64,000 nucleotides of DNA from Aquipseudomonas alcaligenes (GCF_900156545.1 NZ_FTNW01000001.1:186001-250000), one strand, 5' to 3'; shown: positions 39,509 to 51,100, counted from the first letter of the stretch. Notes: generated from the sequence alone by a model not told the origin. Made by a program: numbers and translations.

Positions 39509-42118
39509 ATGGGCAAATCGCTGGTCATCGTGGAATCCCCGGCCAAGGCCAAGACCATCAACAAGTACCTGGGCAACCAGTTTGTGGTGAAGTCGAGCAT
39601 CGGCCATATTCGTGACCTGCCCACCAGCGGTTCCGCCAGTGCCAGCAAGGAGCCGGCCAAGCGCGGCAAGGCCGCGGCCGCCGAGGCACCGGCCCTGTCG
39701 CCCAAGGAGAAGGCCAAGCGTCAGCTGTTCGCGCGCATGGGCGTCGATCCCGAGCATGGCTGGAAAGCCAAGTACGAGATCCTGCCCGGCAAGGAGAAGG
39801 TGATCGAGGAATTGCGCCGACTGGCCAAGGATGCCGACACCATCTACCTCGCAACCGACTTGGACCGCGAAGGGGAGGCCATCGCCTGGCACCTGCGCGA
39901 GGCCATCGGCGGCGACGATAGCCGCTACAAGCGCGTGGTGTTCAACGAGATCACCAAGAAGGCCATCCAGGAGGCCTTCTCCCAGCCCGGCGAACTGGAC
40001 ATCAACCGCGTCAACGCGCAGCAGGCACGCCGCTTCCTCGACCGCGTGGTGGGCTACATGGTTTCGCCGCTGCTGTGGGCCAAGATCGCCCGTGGCCTCT
40101 CCGCCGGTCGCGTGCAGTCAGTGGCGGTGAAACTGGTGGTGGCGCGTGAAAAGGAAATCCGTGCCTTCGTCCCGGAAGAATACTGGGAAGTGCACGCCGA
40201 CCTGGGCACTGCCAAGAGCGACAAGGTGCGCTTCGAGGTGGTCCGCGAGAACGGCGAGGCCTTCAAGCCGCTGAATGAAGCCCAGGCCATGACGGCGCTG
40301 GAGAAGCTCAAGGCCTCCAGCTACAGCGTGGTCAAGCGCGAGGACAAGCCGACCTCGAGCAAGCCGTCCGCGCCGTTCATTACCTCCACCCTGCAGCAGG
40401 CGGCGAGCAACCGACTCGGCTTCGGGGTGAAGAAGACCATGATGATGGCTCAGCGTCTCTACGAGGCGGGCTACATCACCTATATGCGTACCGACTCGAC
40501 CAACCTGTCGGCCGATGCCATCGAGATGGTGCGCGGTTTCATCGACAACGAGTTCGGCCAGAAATACCTGCCGGCCAAGCCGAACCTTTACTCCAGCAAG
40601 GAGGGCGCCCAGGAGGCGCACGAGGCGATTCGCCCGTCCGACGTCAACCTGCGCCCGACCCAGCTGTCCGGCATGGAGCGTGACGCCGAGCGCCTGTACG
40701 AGCTGATCTGGCGCCAGTTCGTGGCTTGCCAGATGCCGCCGGCCGAATACCTGTCCACCAGCGTCAGCGTGGCGGCCAGTGGCTTCGAACTGCGTGCCAA
40801 GGGCCGCATCCTCAAGTTCGATGGTTACACCCGCGTGCTGCCGCAGCAGAGCAAGCCGGGCGAAGACGACGTACTGCCAGAGATGAAGGAAGGCGAGGCG
40901 CTCAAGCTGCTCAAGCTCGACCCCAGCCAGCACTTCACCAAGCCGCCGGCGCGCTTCTCCGAGGCCAGCCTGGTCAAGGAGCTGGAAAAGCGCGGCATCG
41001 GCCGTCCGTCCACCTATGCGGCGATCATTTCCACCATTCAGGAGCGCGGCTACGTCACCGTACACAACCGTCGCTTCTATGCCGAGAAGATGGGTGACAT
41101 CGTCACCGAGCGCCTCGACGAAAGCTTCGCCAACCTGATGGACTACGGCTTCACCGCCGCCATGGAAGAGCATCTGGACGATGTGGCCCAGGGCGAGCGC
41201 GACTGGAAGCACCTGCTCGACGAGTTCTATGGCGACTTCAGGAAGAAGCTCGAAGTGGCCGAGACGGCGGACAAGGGCATGCGTGCCAACCAGCCGACTC
41301 CGACCGATATCGCCTGCCGCGAATGCGGCCGGCCGATGATGATCCGTACCGCCTCCACTGGTGTTTTCCTCGGCTGCTCCGGCTATGCGCTGCCGCCCAA
41401 GGAGCGCTGCAAGGCCACCCTCAACCTGATCCCGGGCGATGAGATCGCTGCGGATGACGAGGGCGAGTCCGAGTCCCGCGTACTGCTGGGCAAGCACCGC
41501 TGCCCGATCTGTGCCACCGCGATGGATGCCTACCTGCTGGACGAGACCCGCAAGCTGCATATCTGCGGCAACAACCCGGATTGTGCCGGTTATGAGATCG
41601 AGCAGGGTCAGTACCGCATCAAGGGCTATGAAGGTCCGAGCCTGGAGTGCGACAAGTGCGGCAGCGAGATGCAGCTGAAGACCGGGCGCTTCGGCAAGTT
41701 CTTCGGTTGCACCAATGCCAGCTGCAAGAACACCCGCAAGCTGCTGAAGAATGGCGAGGCGGCACCGCCGAAAATGGATGCGGTGCCGATGCCGGAGCTC
41801 AAGTGCGAGAAGGTCGACGACACCTACGTGCTGCGTGACGGGGCTTCCGGCCTGTTCCTCGCTGCCAGCGGCTTCCCCAAGAACCGTGAGACCCGTGCGC
41901 CGCTGGTGCTGGAGTTGATCCCGCACAAGGAGGAGATCGATCCCAAGTATCACTTCCTGCTGGCTGCTCCGGCCAAGGATCCCGATGGCCGTCCGGCAGT
42001 GATCCGCTACAGCCGCAAGACCAAGGAGCAGTATGTGCAGAGCGAGGTGGACGGCAAGCCCACCGGCTGGCGCGCCTTCTTCGATGGCGGCAAGTGGAAG
42101 GTCGAAGACAAGCGCTGA
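39509..42118 (+). CDS. topA: DNA topoisomerase I
   Basis: 869 aa type IA topoisomerase relaxing negative supercoils. N-terminal Toprim domain ([34 protein letters not shown]) and the catalytic tyrosine in [11 protein letters not shown] (Y325). The C-terminal zinc-ribbon repeats are [16 protein letters not shown] and [20 protein letters not shown] (~595-760), followed by topoisomerase C-terminal repeats. Length agrees with Pseudomonas TopA. Confidence 0.97.
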   Translation: MGKSLVIVESPAKAKTINKYLGNQFVVKSSIGHIRDLPTSGSASASKEPAKRGKAAAAEAPALSPKEKAKRQLFARMGVDPEHGWKAKYEILPGKEKVIEELRRLAKDADTIYLATDLDREGEAIAWHLREAIGGDDSRYKRVVFNEITKKAIQEAFSQPGELDINRVNAQQARRFLDRVVGYMVSPLLWAKIARGLSAGRVQSVAVKLVVAREKEIRAFVPEEYWEVHADLGTAKSDKVRFEVVRENGEAFKPLNEAQAMTALEKLKASSYSVVKREDKPTSSKPSAPFITSTLQQAASNRLGFGVKKTMMMAQRLYEAGYITYMRTDSTNLSADAIEMVRGFIDNEFGQKYLPAKPNLYSSKEGAQEAHEAIRPSDVNLRPTQLSGMERDAERLYELIWRQFVACQMPPAEYLSTSVSVAASGFELRAKGRILKFDGYTRVLPQQSKPGEDDVLPEMKEGEALKLLKLDPSQHFTKPPARFSEASLVKELEKRGIGRPSTYAAIISTIQERGYVTVHNRRFYAEKMGDIVTERLDESFANLMDYGFTAAMEEHLDDVAQGERDWKHLLDEFYGDFRKKLEVAETADKGMRANQPTPTDIACRECGRPMMIRTASTGVFLGCSGYALPPKERCKATLNLIPGDEIAADDEGESESRVLLGKHRCPICATAMDAYLLDETRKLHICGNNPDCAGYEIEQGQYRIKGYEGPSLECDKCGSEMQLKTGRFGKFFGCTNASCKNTRKLLKNGEAAPPKMDAVPMPELKCEKVDDTYVLRDGASGLFLAASGFPKNRETRAPLVLELIPHKEEIDPKYHFLLAAPAKDPDGRPAVIRYSRKTKEQYVQSEVDGKPTGWRAFFDGGKWKVEDKR

Positions 42119-42189
42119 TCTCTGTTGCCCTCTGATACCGGGTGCTGATGCACCCGGCATGTTCCGCTCTCGCAGTCGAGGAGTAGGCC

Positions 42190-42711
42190 ATGGCTCACGA
42201 GCCCTATACCCGCACCAACCAAAAGATCTTCTTCGCCGGCCTGGCGTTGGAGAGTCTGCGCAAAGCCGAGGCTGGCGAGGCCATGAATGCCCAGGCGCTG
42301 ATGCAGGCTGAGCGTGAGGTCGTGCTGTTCCATCTGCATGGCGCCGTATTGGCGCTGTGCCACGAGATAGCCGATTACTACAAGCTGGCTGAGGCCCGCG
42401 CCCCTCGAGTTGAGCTGCTGCTGAATCAGGACGTCTTGCAGCGTTCACCGACGCCTGAGCTTGCCGAGTTGATGGAAATCGCGGCTCAGCCGGAGAGTTG
42501 GTTAGCGCAGTTGTTGGCTGCTCATGCCGCGCTGTTCCTGCCGCCGCAGGCGCCGAAGACGGCCAAGGTGGACCCGACCCTGCCGCTGATCCAGACGGTC
42601 AGCCTGGAGCCAGAAGAGGCACCGCAGTTGGGCTACGCCGAGCTGGAGAGCTGGCGCCAGCAGCTCAAGCAGCTGGTATTGCGTTACCGGGAGTCGCTCA
42701 GCGAGTGCTGA
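42190..42711 (+). CDS. DUF6586-like conserved protein
   Basis: 173 aa, helical, without signal peptide (ARTNQKIFFAGLALESL-type start: EPYTRTNQKIFFAGLALESL). GAGGAGTAGGCC precedes the ATG. In pseudomonads this gene follows topA; function unknown. A Pro-rich linker (~115-140) divides a larger helical N-domain from a short C-terminal helix. Confidence 0.8.
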   Translation: MAHEPYTRTNQKIFFAGLALESLRKAEAGEAMNAQALMQAEREVVLFHLHGAVLALCHEIADYYKLAEARAPRVELLLNQDVLQRSPTPELAELMEIAAQPESWLAQLLAAHAALFLPPQAPKTAKVDPTLPLIQTVSLEPEEAPQLGYAELESWRQQLKQLVLRYRESLSEC

Positions 42712-42877
42712 GATTCGCGGCGGGTCGTTTGCATGGCGACACGCCGGCGTCTGGAATGCATGTCTTCGGCAATCAGTGCAGCTGCAATGCGGCTTGCCCC
42801 GGGGCTGTTTGCGGCTTCCGGGCTAGGGCCTGAGGGCGGGTACTGTTACACTGGCGTCCTGCTAGGAGAACCGCACC

Positions 42878-43111
42878 ATGTCCACTTCCTTCCTCGAAAT
42901 CGTCGAACTGCCCGATGGGCGCATCATTCTGCGCCGCGCCGAGGATGAAGAAGTGCTGGTGACGCTGGACTTCTCGGCAGATGCCAAGGCCTTCCTGCAG
43001 GGCCATCATGTCGAAGTGGCCAAGGCCATGCTCAATGTCGGCGTGCAGATGGCCGGCCGCCTGGCCGAAGGCGATATCGAGCAGGATGAGCAGCCGCGCG
43101 TGCTGCACTGA
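42878..43111 (+). CDS. Small conserved acidic protein, function unknown
   Basis: 77 aa. Beta-hairpin-like start (EIVELPDGRIILRRAEDEEVLVTLDFS) then an alpha helix (GHHVEVAKAMLNVGVQMAGRL). TAGGAGAA lies before the ATG. I recall a counterpart between topA and sulA in P. aeruginosa. No known function. Confidence 0.8.
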   Translation: MSTSFLEIVELPDGRIILRRAEDEEVLVTLDFSADAKAFLQGHHVEVAKAMLNVGVQMAGRLAEGDIEQDEQPRVLH

Positions 43112-43160
43112 TCGATTGACGGGCCGCCCATGGCCCTCTGAAGCCTTGCTCCGAAACGCC

Positions 43161-43628
43161 TCAATCCAGACGGATATTCAGACTCTGCGTGCTACCCAGG
43201 CGAGCGGCACTGCTCAGGCTGGCTCGCTGGCCGGGTAGCAGGCTGATCCAGCTCACCACGGTATGGCTGCGGCCCAGGCGCAAGGCCTCACAAGCCAGCT
43301 CCAGAGCATCCTGGCCAGCGCGCGGCTGCAGTACCAGCAGTCGATCGAGATTGAGTCCGGCACTGCGTAACCAGGCGTTGGTGATGGCGGCGGGGGGAGC
43401 GACCAGGGTCAGCCAGCGGGCGTCCTGGTTCAGGCTCAGTTCGCGCAGCACCGGACCGAGCAGGTGCCGGCAATTGCCGAGCGAGCCGGACAGGCGCAGT
43501 TCGCTGAAGGGTTCCGGCTCGTCGAGCCAGGGCGACTGCACGGCTTCGTCGAGCAGCGGCAGGTGGGTGCCGAGGAAAGCTTCAAACAGCGGAAGTTGCG
43601 AACGATTCAGCGACTGCGGGAACTGCAT
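43161..43628 (-). CDS. sulA: SOS cell division inhibitor SulA
   Basis: 155 aa SulA. It blocks FtsZ polymerisation during the SOS response. Conserved core: ITNAWLRSAGLNLDRLLVLQ and EALRLGRSHTVVSWI, which aligns with the RecA-like fold of SulA. Located 17 bp downstream of lexA with AAGGAG before its ATG, so it is expressed from the lexA promoter and induced when LexA is cleaved. Confidence 0.9.
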   Translation of the reverse strand: MQFPQSLNRSQLPLFEAFLGTHLPLLDEAVQSPWLDEPEPFSELRLSGSLGNCRHLLGPVLRELSLNQDARWLTLVAPPAAITNAWLRSAGLNLDRLLVLQPRAGQDALELACEALRLGRSHTVVSWISLLPGQRASLSSAARLGSTQSLNIRLD

Positions 43629-43645
43629 GAAGCTCTCCTTGATAC

Positions 43646-44257
43646 TTAGCGGCGGATCACGCCGACACTCAGGCCTTCGATCACCAGATCCTGTTCTTCC
43701 AGATTCACCTCGATAGGCGCGAACTCCGGGTTCTCGGCGATCAGTAGCACCTTGTTGCCGTTGCGCTGGAAGCGCTTGACGGTGACTTCGTCGTCGATGC
43801 GTGCCACCACGATCTGGCCGTTGCGGGCCTCGCGGGTGGTGTGCACGGCCAGCAGATCACCGTCGAAAATGCCGATGTCCTTCATGCTCATTCCGCGGAC
43901 GCGCAGCAGGTAATCGGCCTTGGGATGGAAGAACTCCGGGTTGATCTTGCAGGTATCTTCCACGTTCTGCTGGGCGAGAATCGGTGCGCCGGCAGCGACC
44001 CGGCCAATGACCGGCAGACCTTCCTCTTCATTGGCGGCCGGTTCGAAGCCGGGGATGCGAATGCCGCGGGAAGCGCCCGGGGTCATTTCGATAGCGCCTT
44101 TGCGGGCGAGGGCCTTGAGATGCTCCTCGGCGGCGTTGGGCGATTTGAAGCCCAATTCCTGAGCGATCTCGGCGCGCGTCGGCGGGTAGCCGTTGTCTTC
44201 CAGGCAGCGTTTGATGAAGGCGAGGATTTCGGATTGTCGCGGCGTCAGTTTGAGCAT
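43646..44257 (-). CDS. lexA: SOS repressor LexA
   Basis: 203 aa. N-terminal winged helix ([40 protein letters not shown]). Cleavage site A89-G90 in RVAAGAPI, catalytic S124 in [10 protein letters not shown] and K161 in TVKRFQ. It represses SOS genes until RecA filaments trigger self-cleavage. The ATG at 44257 gives the standard MLKLTPRQ start. Two SOS boxes lie directly upstream, so it represses itself and sulA. Confidence 0.97.
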   Translation of the reverse strand: MLKLTPRQSEILAFIKRCLEDNGYPPTRAEIAQELGFKSPNAAEEHLKALARKGAIEMTPGASRGIRIPGFEPAANEEEGLPVIGRVAAGAPILAQQNVEDTCKINPEFFHPKADYLLRVRGMSMKDIGIFDGDLLAVHTTREARNGQIVVARIDDEVTVKRFQRNGNKVLLIAENPEFAPIEVNLEEQDLVIEGLSVGVIRR

Positions 44258-44266
44258 GCTGGCGGT

Positions 44267-44301
44267 CTGTCTGTTTATACAGGTGCTGTGATTATATACA
44301 G
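44267..44301 (-). promoter_or_regulatory. Two tandem LexA (SOS) boxes
   Basis: CTGTCTGTTTATACAG (44267-44282) and CTGTGATTATATACAG (44286-44301), both fitting CTG-N10-CAG. Their starts are 19 bp apart; the nearer one begins 10 bp from the lexA start codon. Double boxes are usual for tight lexA autoregulation. Confidence 0.92.
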
Positions 44302-44440
44302 TGATTCTCCGCTGGCAACCTTTCTTTGCGGCCAGGCTTGGCGCGGCCCTTCTCACAACCCCGGCGGGTGGGTTGGGATTTCCGCTATCTGGCCTATGGT
44401 TAAATGCGTGACCGGCCAGCCATGAATGGTCCTGCCAGAC

Positions 44441-44485
44441 TTGACAGGCAGACAGTCTGAAACGTATGTTTCAAACAAGTGTTTG
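44441..44485 (+). promoter_or_regulatory. psrA promoter with two overlapping PsrA operators
   Basis: TTGACA (44441-44446) with a 17-bp spacer to a -10-like GTATGT (44464-44469). GAAAC-GTAT-GTTTC (44459-44472) and CAAAC-AAGT-GTTTG (44472-44485) are both perfect matches to the PsrA site, sharing one base. The first covers the -10, so PsrA is predicted to repress its own gene. Confidence 0.85.
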
Positions 44486-44500
44486 TCAGGTGAGGGTGTC

Positions 44501-45208
44501 ATGGCTCAATCAGAAACTGTTGAGCGCATTTTGGATGCTGCCGAGCAGCTGTTCGCGGAGAAGGGCTTCGCCGAGACGTCTCTGCGTCTGATTACCAGCA
44601 AGGCCGGGGTCAACCTGGCGGCCGTCAACTATCACTTTGGCTCCAAGAAGGCGCTGATCCAGGCGGTGTTCTCGCGTTTCCTCGGGCCGTTCTGCATCAG
44701 TCTCGAGCGCGAGCTGGACCGGCGCATGGCCAAGCCCGAGGTCAAGCCCAGCCTCGAAGAGCTGCTGGAGATGCTTGTGGAGCAGGCCCTGGCGGTAAAG
44801 CCGCGCAGTGGCAATGACCTGTCGATCTTCATGCGTCTGCTCGGCCTGGCCTTCAGCCAAAGCCAGGGACACCTGCGCAAGTATCTGGAAGAGGTCTACG
44901 GCAAGGTCTTCCGCCGCTACATGCTGTTGCTCAACGAGGTCGCGCCCAGGCTGCCGCCGCTGGAGATCTTCTGGCGCGTGCATTTCATGCTCGGTGCCGC
45001 GGCGTTCAGCATGTCCGGTATCAAGGCGCTGCGCGCCATCGCCGAGAACGACTTCGGTGTGGATACCTCGATCGAGCAGGTGATGCGCCTGATGGTGCCG
45101 TTTCTCGCCGCCGGCATGCGCGCCGAAAGCGGGGTGACCGACGAGGCGCTGGCCAGCGCCCAGTTCAAGCCGCGCAGCAAGGCGCCGGTAGCCGCCAAGG
45201 CCGTCTGA
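44501..45208 (+). CDS. psrA: TetR-family fatty-acid-responsive regulator PsrA
   Basis: 235 aa. TetR N-terminal HTH (ETVERILDAAEQLFAEKGFA; SLRLITSKAGVNLAAVNYHF) and a C-terminal ligand domain. In Pseudomonas PsrA represses foaAB and itself, releases DNA on long-chain fatty acids, and activates rpoS. The ATG at 44501 follows GTGAGGGTGTC and gives the known N-terminus MAQSETVERIL. Its autoregulatory operators are directly upstream and a likely target, foaAB, is 9 kb away. Confidence 0.95.
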   Translation: MAQSETVERILDAAEQLFAEKGFAETSLRLITSKAGVNLAAVNYHFGSKKALIQAVFSRFLGPFCISLERELDRRMAKPEVKPSLEELLEMLVEQALAVKPRSGNDLSIFMRLLGLAFSQSQGHLRKYLEEVYGKVFRRYMLLLNEVAPRLPPLEIFWRVHFMLGAAAFSMSGIKALRAIAENDFGVDTSIEQVMRLMVPFLAAGMRAESGVTDEALASAQFKPRSKAPVAAKAV

Positions 45209-45248
45209 GGCTGTGCCCGTGCGGGCCGATGGGCTAAGCTAGCGGCCC

Positions 45249-45773
45249 ATGCGCCCGCTCGACCTTCTGCATATCTCCATCGCTGACCAGTGCCTGTACG
45301 GATTTACCGACGGGCAGCTGGTCGTGCGTCTGCCGGTTTCCACCGCGTTGAACGGTGTGGGCGAGCAGAGCGGTTCGAACTGCACGCCGCGCGGCCGCCA
45401 TCAGGTGCGCGCGAAGATCGGCGACGGCCTGCCCGAGGGCGCCGTGTTGCGCGGGCGACGCTGGACCGGCGAAGTCTGGTCGGAGGTGCTGGATGCGCAG
45501 TTCCCCGGCCGCGACTGGATCCTCACCCGTATTCTCTGGCTCAGCGGCTGCGAGCCCGGTCGCAATCGCCTGGGCAAAGTCGATACCTTCCGCCGCTACA
45601 TCTATCTGCACGGTACGCCGGACAATCAGCCCATGGGTGTGCCGCTGTCGCACGGCTGTGTGCGTCTGCGTAACGCCGACCTGTTGAGCCTCTTTCCCCG
45701 CGTGCCCTCTCACTGCTCGGTGATGATCGACGAAGCGCCGTGCCCGCAGTGGGCAGCGGCCGATCTCGTTTAA
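45249..45773 (+). CDS. L,D-transpeptidase (YkuD domain)
   Basis: 174 aa. YkuD catalytic motif with YIYLHGTPDNQPMGVPLS followed by HGCVRLRN; the nucleophile is the Cys of SHGCVR. It cross-links peptidoglycan 3-3 or attaches lipoproteins. No signal peptide is visible, so how it reaches the periplasm is unclear; some short YkuD proteins share this. Only 10 bp before nagZ, hence likely co-transcribed with that muropeptide-recycling gene. Confidence 0.87.
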   Translation: MRPLDLLHISIADQCLYGFTDGQLVVRLPVSTALNGVGEQSGSNCTPRGRHQVRAKIGDGLPEGAVLRGRRWTGEVWSEVLDAQFPGRDWILTRILWLSGCEPGRNRLGKVDTFRRYIYLHGTPDNQPMGVPLSHGCVRLRNADLLSLFPRVPSHCSVMIDEAPCPQWAAADLV

Positions 45774-45783
45774 GGACTTCTCT

Positions 45784-46791
45784 GTGACGACCCTGTTTGG
45801 TTCTCTGATGCTGGACATCCACGGTACCTGGCTGACTGCCGAGGACCGCCGGATTCTGCGCCAGCCCGAGGTAGGCGGCCTGATCCTGTTCGCCCGCAAT
45901 ATCGAAGATCCGCGCCAGGTGCGCGAGCTGTGCGCGTCCATTCGCGCCGTCCGCCCAGATCTTCTGCTGGCGGTGGATCAGGAAGGCGGCCGCGTGCAGC
46001 GCCTGCGCAACGGTTTCGTACGCCTGCCGGCGATGCGTGCCCTGGCTGACAACGACAATCCCGAGCAGCTGGCCGAGCACTGCGGCTGGCTGATGGCGAC
46101 CGAGGTGCTGGCCGTGGGCCTGGACCTCAGCTTCGCCCCGGTGCTGGACCTGGATCACCAGCGCAGCGCCGTGGTCGGCAGCCGCAGCTTCGAGGGTGAC
46201 GCCGAGCTGGCCACGCGCCTGGCCGGTGCATTCATCCGCGGCATGGATGTGGCGGGCATGGCCGCCACCGGCAAGCACTTCCCCGGCCACGGCTGGGCCG
46301 AGGCCGATTCGCACGTGGCTATCCCGGTGGACGAACGCAGCCTGGACGAGATCCGTGCCAGGGACCTGGTGCCGTTCCAGCGCCTGAGCCAGCAGCTGGC
46401 GGCGGTGATGCCGGCGCATGTCATCTACCCGCAGGTGGACGCCGGCCCGGCCGGTTTCTCGCGGCGCTGGCTGCAGGAGATTCTGCGCGGCGAACTGGGC
46501 TTCGACGGCGTGATCTTCAGCGATGACCTGTCCATGGCCGGCGCCCATGTGGTGGGCGACGCCGCCAGCCGTATCGAAGCGGCGCTGAACGCCGGCTGCG
46601 ACATGGGGCTGGTGTGCAACGACCGTGCCTCGGCCGAGCTGGCCCTCGGCGCCCTGCAGCGTCTCAAGGTGCAGCCGCCCAAGGGCCTGGCGCGCATGCG
46701 CGGGCGTGGCTTCGCCCGTACCGACTACCGCGAGCAGCCACGCTGGCTGCAGGCCGTTGCCGCGCTGCGCGCCGCGCAGCTGATCGACTGA
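45784..46791 (+). CDS. nagZ: Beta-N-acetylglucosaminidase NagZ
   Basis: 335 aa, glycoside hydrolase family 3. VDQEGGRVQRLRNGF and the catalytic loop GKHFPGHGWAEADSH are diagnostic (His of the loop and the nucleophile Asp in IFSDDLSMAGA). It removes GlcNAc from anhydromuropeptides in the cytoplasm, feeding the AmpR signal that induces AmpC beta-lactamase. GTG start at 45784. Confidence 0.95.
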   Translation: MTTLFGSLMLDIHGTWLTAEDRRILRQPEVGGLILFARNIEDPRQVRELCASIRAVRPDLLLAVDQEGGRVQRLRNGFVRLPAMRALADNDNPEQLAEHCGWLMATEVLAVGLDLSFAPVLDLDHQRSAVVGSRSFEGDAELATRLAGAFIRGMDVAGMAATGKHFPGHGWAEADSHVAIPVDERSLDEIRARDLVPFQRLSQQLAAVMPAHVIYPQVDAGPAGFSRRWLQEILRGELGFDGVIFSDDLSMAGAHVVGDAASRIEAALNAGCDMGLVCNDRASAELALGALQRLKVQPPKGLARMRGRGFARTDYREQPRWLQAVAALRAAQLID

Positions 46792-46795
46792 TTAA

Positions 46796-47542
<747 letters not shown>

Positions 47543-47550
47543 GTCATCCG

Positions 47551-47595
47551 GCCGGAATAAAAAAGCCCCGCAGTGCGGGGCTTTTTTATTCCGGC
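47551..47595. terminator. Large perfect bidirectional terminator
   Basis: 21-bp perfect inverted repeat, arms 47551-47571 and 47575-47595 with an AGT loop; the core is AAAAAAGCCCCGC / GCGGGGCTTTTTT. It separates two convergent genes. Confidence 0.95.
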
Positions 47596-47599
47596 GCGA

Positions 47600-48124
47600 T
47601 CAGGGCTGGGTGATCTTCACCAGCACGCCCAGGCTGCCGTTGTCCAGGTAGGTCAGCTCGTTCGGCTTCAGGCGAGTCTTCTGCCGCACGCGTTCGCTGC
47701 CGGTGAGCAGGCCGTCGGTGTCGAAGCGGTTGATCCAGAAGTCGGCTTCCAGGTCGATCAGGCGCTGCTGTTCACTCAAGGACACCACGCCCTCCACCGG
47801 GAAGTGGCCGAACTGCTCGTTGCCGGTGCTCAGTGCCACCTTGCTCGGGGCGGCAGTCAGGTTCTGCGCCCAGGCCTTGTGCAGCAGCACTTCGTAGCCA
47901 TTGCCCGGATTGAGCTTGGCGGCCTCGCCATCCAGCGCGGTGCCGCGCTCATTGCCGGCGATGGGCGAGGCGCCCACGGCCCAGTCATCCGGTGCCGGCT
48001 GGCTGCTGGACAGCGCTTCGCCGGCCTGACGGAAGACGATCACTTCGATCTGGAACAGGCCGTCGGCGAAGGCCTGCGGGGCCATCAGGCAGAGCAGCAT
48101 CAGGAGGGGGCGAAGCACGCGCAT
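47600..48124 (-). CDS. csiV: CsiV-family periplasmic protein
   Basis: 174 aa. Signal peptide (MRVLRPLLMLLCLMAPQAFA). The mature part starts with FQIEVIVFRQ, the hallmark of CsiV, and includes LEADFWINRF and a C-terminal DNGSLGVLVKI. CsiV activates the LpoA-type lytic machinery in Vibrio; in Pseudomonas the role is untested as far as I know. 12 bp downstream of mfd, hence co-transcribed. Confidence 0.83.
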   Translation of the reverse strand: MRVLRPLLMLLCLMAPQAFADGLFQIEVIVFRQAGEALSSSQPAPDDWAVGASPIAGNERGTALDGEAAKLNPGNGYEVLLHKAWAQNLTAAPSKVALSTGNEQFGHFPVEGVVSLSEQQRLIDLEADFWINRFDTDGLLTGSERVRQKTRLKPNELTYLDNGSLGVLVKITQP

Positions 48125-48136
48125 GGGTCAGTCCTT

Positions 48137-51100
48137 TCAGGCGGATGGCGGGGCGAGGCGCTCCAGCAGCGCCTCCAGGGTATTGAAACGTTCTTCCGGG
48201 CGCTCCATCGGCACCTGGAATTTGAACAGGGTGGCGCCCTCGAACTTGTAGCGGTTCGGTTGGCCCTGGATCAGCTTGATCAGCACCAGCGGGTCGACGC
48301 AGGTGTCGGCGGCAAACTCGATACGCCCGCCCTGGGGGCCGGCGTCGACCTTCTTGATGCCGAGTTTCTCCGCCTGCAGCTTGAGCAGGGTCAGGCGCAT
48401 CAGGTTCTTGGTCGGCTCCGGAAGCAGGCCGAAGCGGTCGATCATCTCCACCTGCAGCTCCTTCAGGCCGTCTTCGTCGGCGGCCGAGGCGATGCGCTTG
48501 TAGAGGATCAGGCGGGTGTGCACGTCCGGCAGGTAGTCGTCGGGAATCAGCGCCGGCACCCGCAGGTTGACCTCCGGACCACCACCCAGCGGTTGCTCCA
48601 GGTTGGGCTGCTCGCCCTTGCGGATGGCTTTGACGGCCCGTTCCAGCATTTCCATGTAGAGGGTGAAACCGACCGCCTGGATCTGCCCGCTCTGGCCGTC
48701 GCCGAGCAGCTCGCCGGCGCCGCGGATTTCCAGGTCGTGGGTGGCCAGGACGAAGCCGGCGCCGAGGTCCTGGGCGTTGGCGATGGCCTCCAGGCGCTTC
48801 TGCGCATCCTCGGTCATGCCCTTGCGTGGCGGCGTCAGTAGGTAGGCGTAGGCCTGGTGGTGGCTGCGGCCGACGCGCCCGCGCAACTGGTGCAGCTGGG
48901 CCAGGCCGAACTTGTCGGCGCGCTCGATGAGGATGGTATTGGCGCTGGGCACGTCGATGCCGGTCTCGATGATGGTCGAGGCCACCAGCACGTTGAAGCG
49001 CTTGTGGTAGAAGTCGCTCATCACCCGTTCCAGCTCGCGCTCGTGCATCTGCCCGTGGCCGATGCCGACGCGTGCCTCGGGTACCAGGGCCTGCAGGTCG
49101 GCGGCGCACTTCTCGATGGTCTTCACGTCGTTGTGCAGGTAGTACACCTGGCCGCCACGCAGTAGTTCGCGCAGCAGCGCTTCCTTGATCACCGAATCCT
49201 GCTGCTCCAGGACGAAGGTGCGCACCGACAGACGGCGGGCCGGCGGGGTGGCGATGATCGACAGGTCGCGCATGCCCGACACCGCCATATTCAGCGTTCT
49301 CGGGATCGGCGTGGCGGTGAGGGTGAGGATATCGACTTCGCTGCGCAGGGCCTTGAGCTGCTCCTTCTGGCGCACGCCGAAGCGGTGCTCCTCGTCGATG
49401 ATGCACAGGCCCAGGTCCTTGAAGCGCACATCGTCCTGCAGCAGCTTGTGGGTGCCGATGACGATATCGATCTTGCCTTCGGCCAGCTTGGCCACCGCTT
49501 CATTGACTTCCTTGGCACTCTTGAAGCGGCTCATCACCTCGACCGTCACCGGCCAGTCGGCGAAGCGGTCGCGGAAGCTGTTGTAGTGTTGCTGGGCGAG
49601 CAGGGTGGTAGGCACCAGCACCGCCACCTGCTTGCCGCTGTGCACGGCGATGAAGGCCGCGCGCATGGCCACCTCGGTCTTGCCGAAGCCGACGTCACCG
49701 CAGACCAGACGGTCCATCGGTTTGCCGGCCAGCATGTCGGCGCGCACCGCGTCGATGGCAGCCTGCTGGTCCGGGGTTTCCTCGAAGGGGAAGCCGGCGC
49801 TGAAGGTGGCGTAGTCGGCGGCTGGATCCTTGAATGCATGGCCCTCGCGGGCGGCGCGGCGGGCATAGATGTCGAGCAATTCGGCGGCCACATCGCGCAC
49901 CTGCTCGGCGGCCTTGCGTTTGGCCTTTTGCCAGGTTTCCGAGCCGAGGCGGTGCAGCGGCGCCAGGGCGTCGTCGCTGCCGGTGTAGCGGGCGATCAGG
50001 TGCAGGCTGGCAACCGGCACATAGAGCTTGGCTTCCTCGGCGTACATCAGGGCGAGGAATTCGGCGGCCTGGCCATCGAACTCCATGGTCACCAGGCCCA
50101 GGTAGCGGCCGACGCCGTGGTCGATATGCACCACCGGCGCGCCCTCGCGCAGCTCGGTGAGGTTCTTGATCACGTTGTCGCCGCCGTCGCGCGACTTCTC
50201 GCGGCGACGGCGCTGCATCACGCGCTGGCCGAACAGCGGGCTTTCGGCGATCAGGGCGATCTGGTCGAGCAGCAGGCCTTCGTCCAGCGGGGCGATGCAG
50301 ATCGCCAGGCGCTCGCGGCTGGCGGTGAATTCATGCCAGTTGGCCACTTCCAGCGGTTTGAGCTTGAGCCGTGCCAGCAGCTCCAGCAGGACTTCGCGGC
50401 GGCCGGCTGACTCGGCGCAGAACAGTACGCGTCCGGGATACTCCTCGATAAAGCGACGCAGGGCGGCCAACGGCTCGCTGGCCTTGGCCTGAATGGCCAG
50501 GTCGGGCAGGGCGCGGGCGTCGAAGCGCTCGCGGCCGACGCCGACCTCGACGTCTTCCTGGCTCACCACCACGCGCGGCCATTGCTTCAGGCGGGCGAAA
50601 CAGTCTTCAACCGGCAGGAAGATGTCGGCCGGTGGCAGCAGTGGGCGTTCCGGGTCGACGCGGCGGTCCTCGTAGCGGGTGCGCGCATCCAGCCAGAACT
50701 GCTCGGCGGCCTGCTCGATGCCCGGCAGGGAGAACACCTGGGTATCGCCCGGCAGGTAATCGAACAGGGTGCCGGTTTCCTCGAAGAACAGCGGCAGGTA
50801 GTACTCGATACCGGCCGGGGTGATGCCGGAGGCGAGGTCCTGGTAGATAGGGCAGCGGCGGTAGTCGACGTCGAAACGCTCGCGGAAACGCCCGCGGAAA
50901 TCGGTGACGGCCTTCTTCTCCAGGGGAAATTCGCGGGCCGGCAGCAGGCGGATCGACTCCACCTTGTCCACCGAGCGCTGGGTCTCCGGGTCGAAGGTGC
51001 GCAGCGTTTCGATCTCGTCGTCGAACAGGTCGATGCGATAGGGCGTCTCGCTGCCCATGGGGAACAGGTCGATCAGCGCGCCGCGCACGGCGAACTCGCC

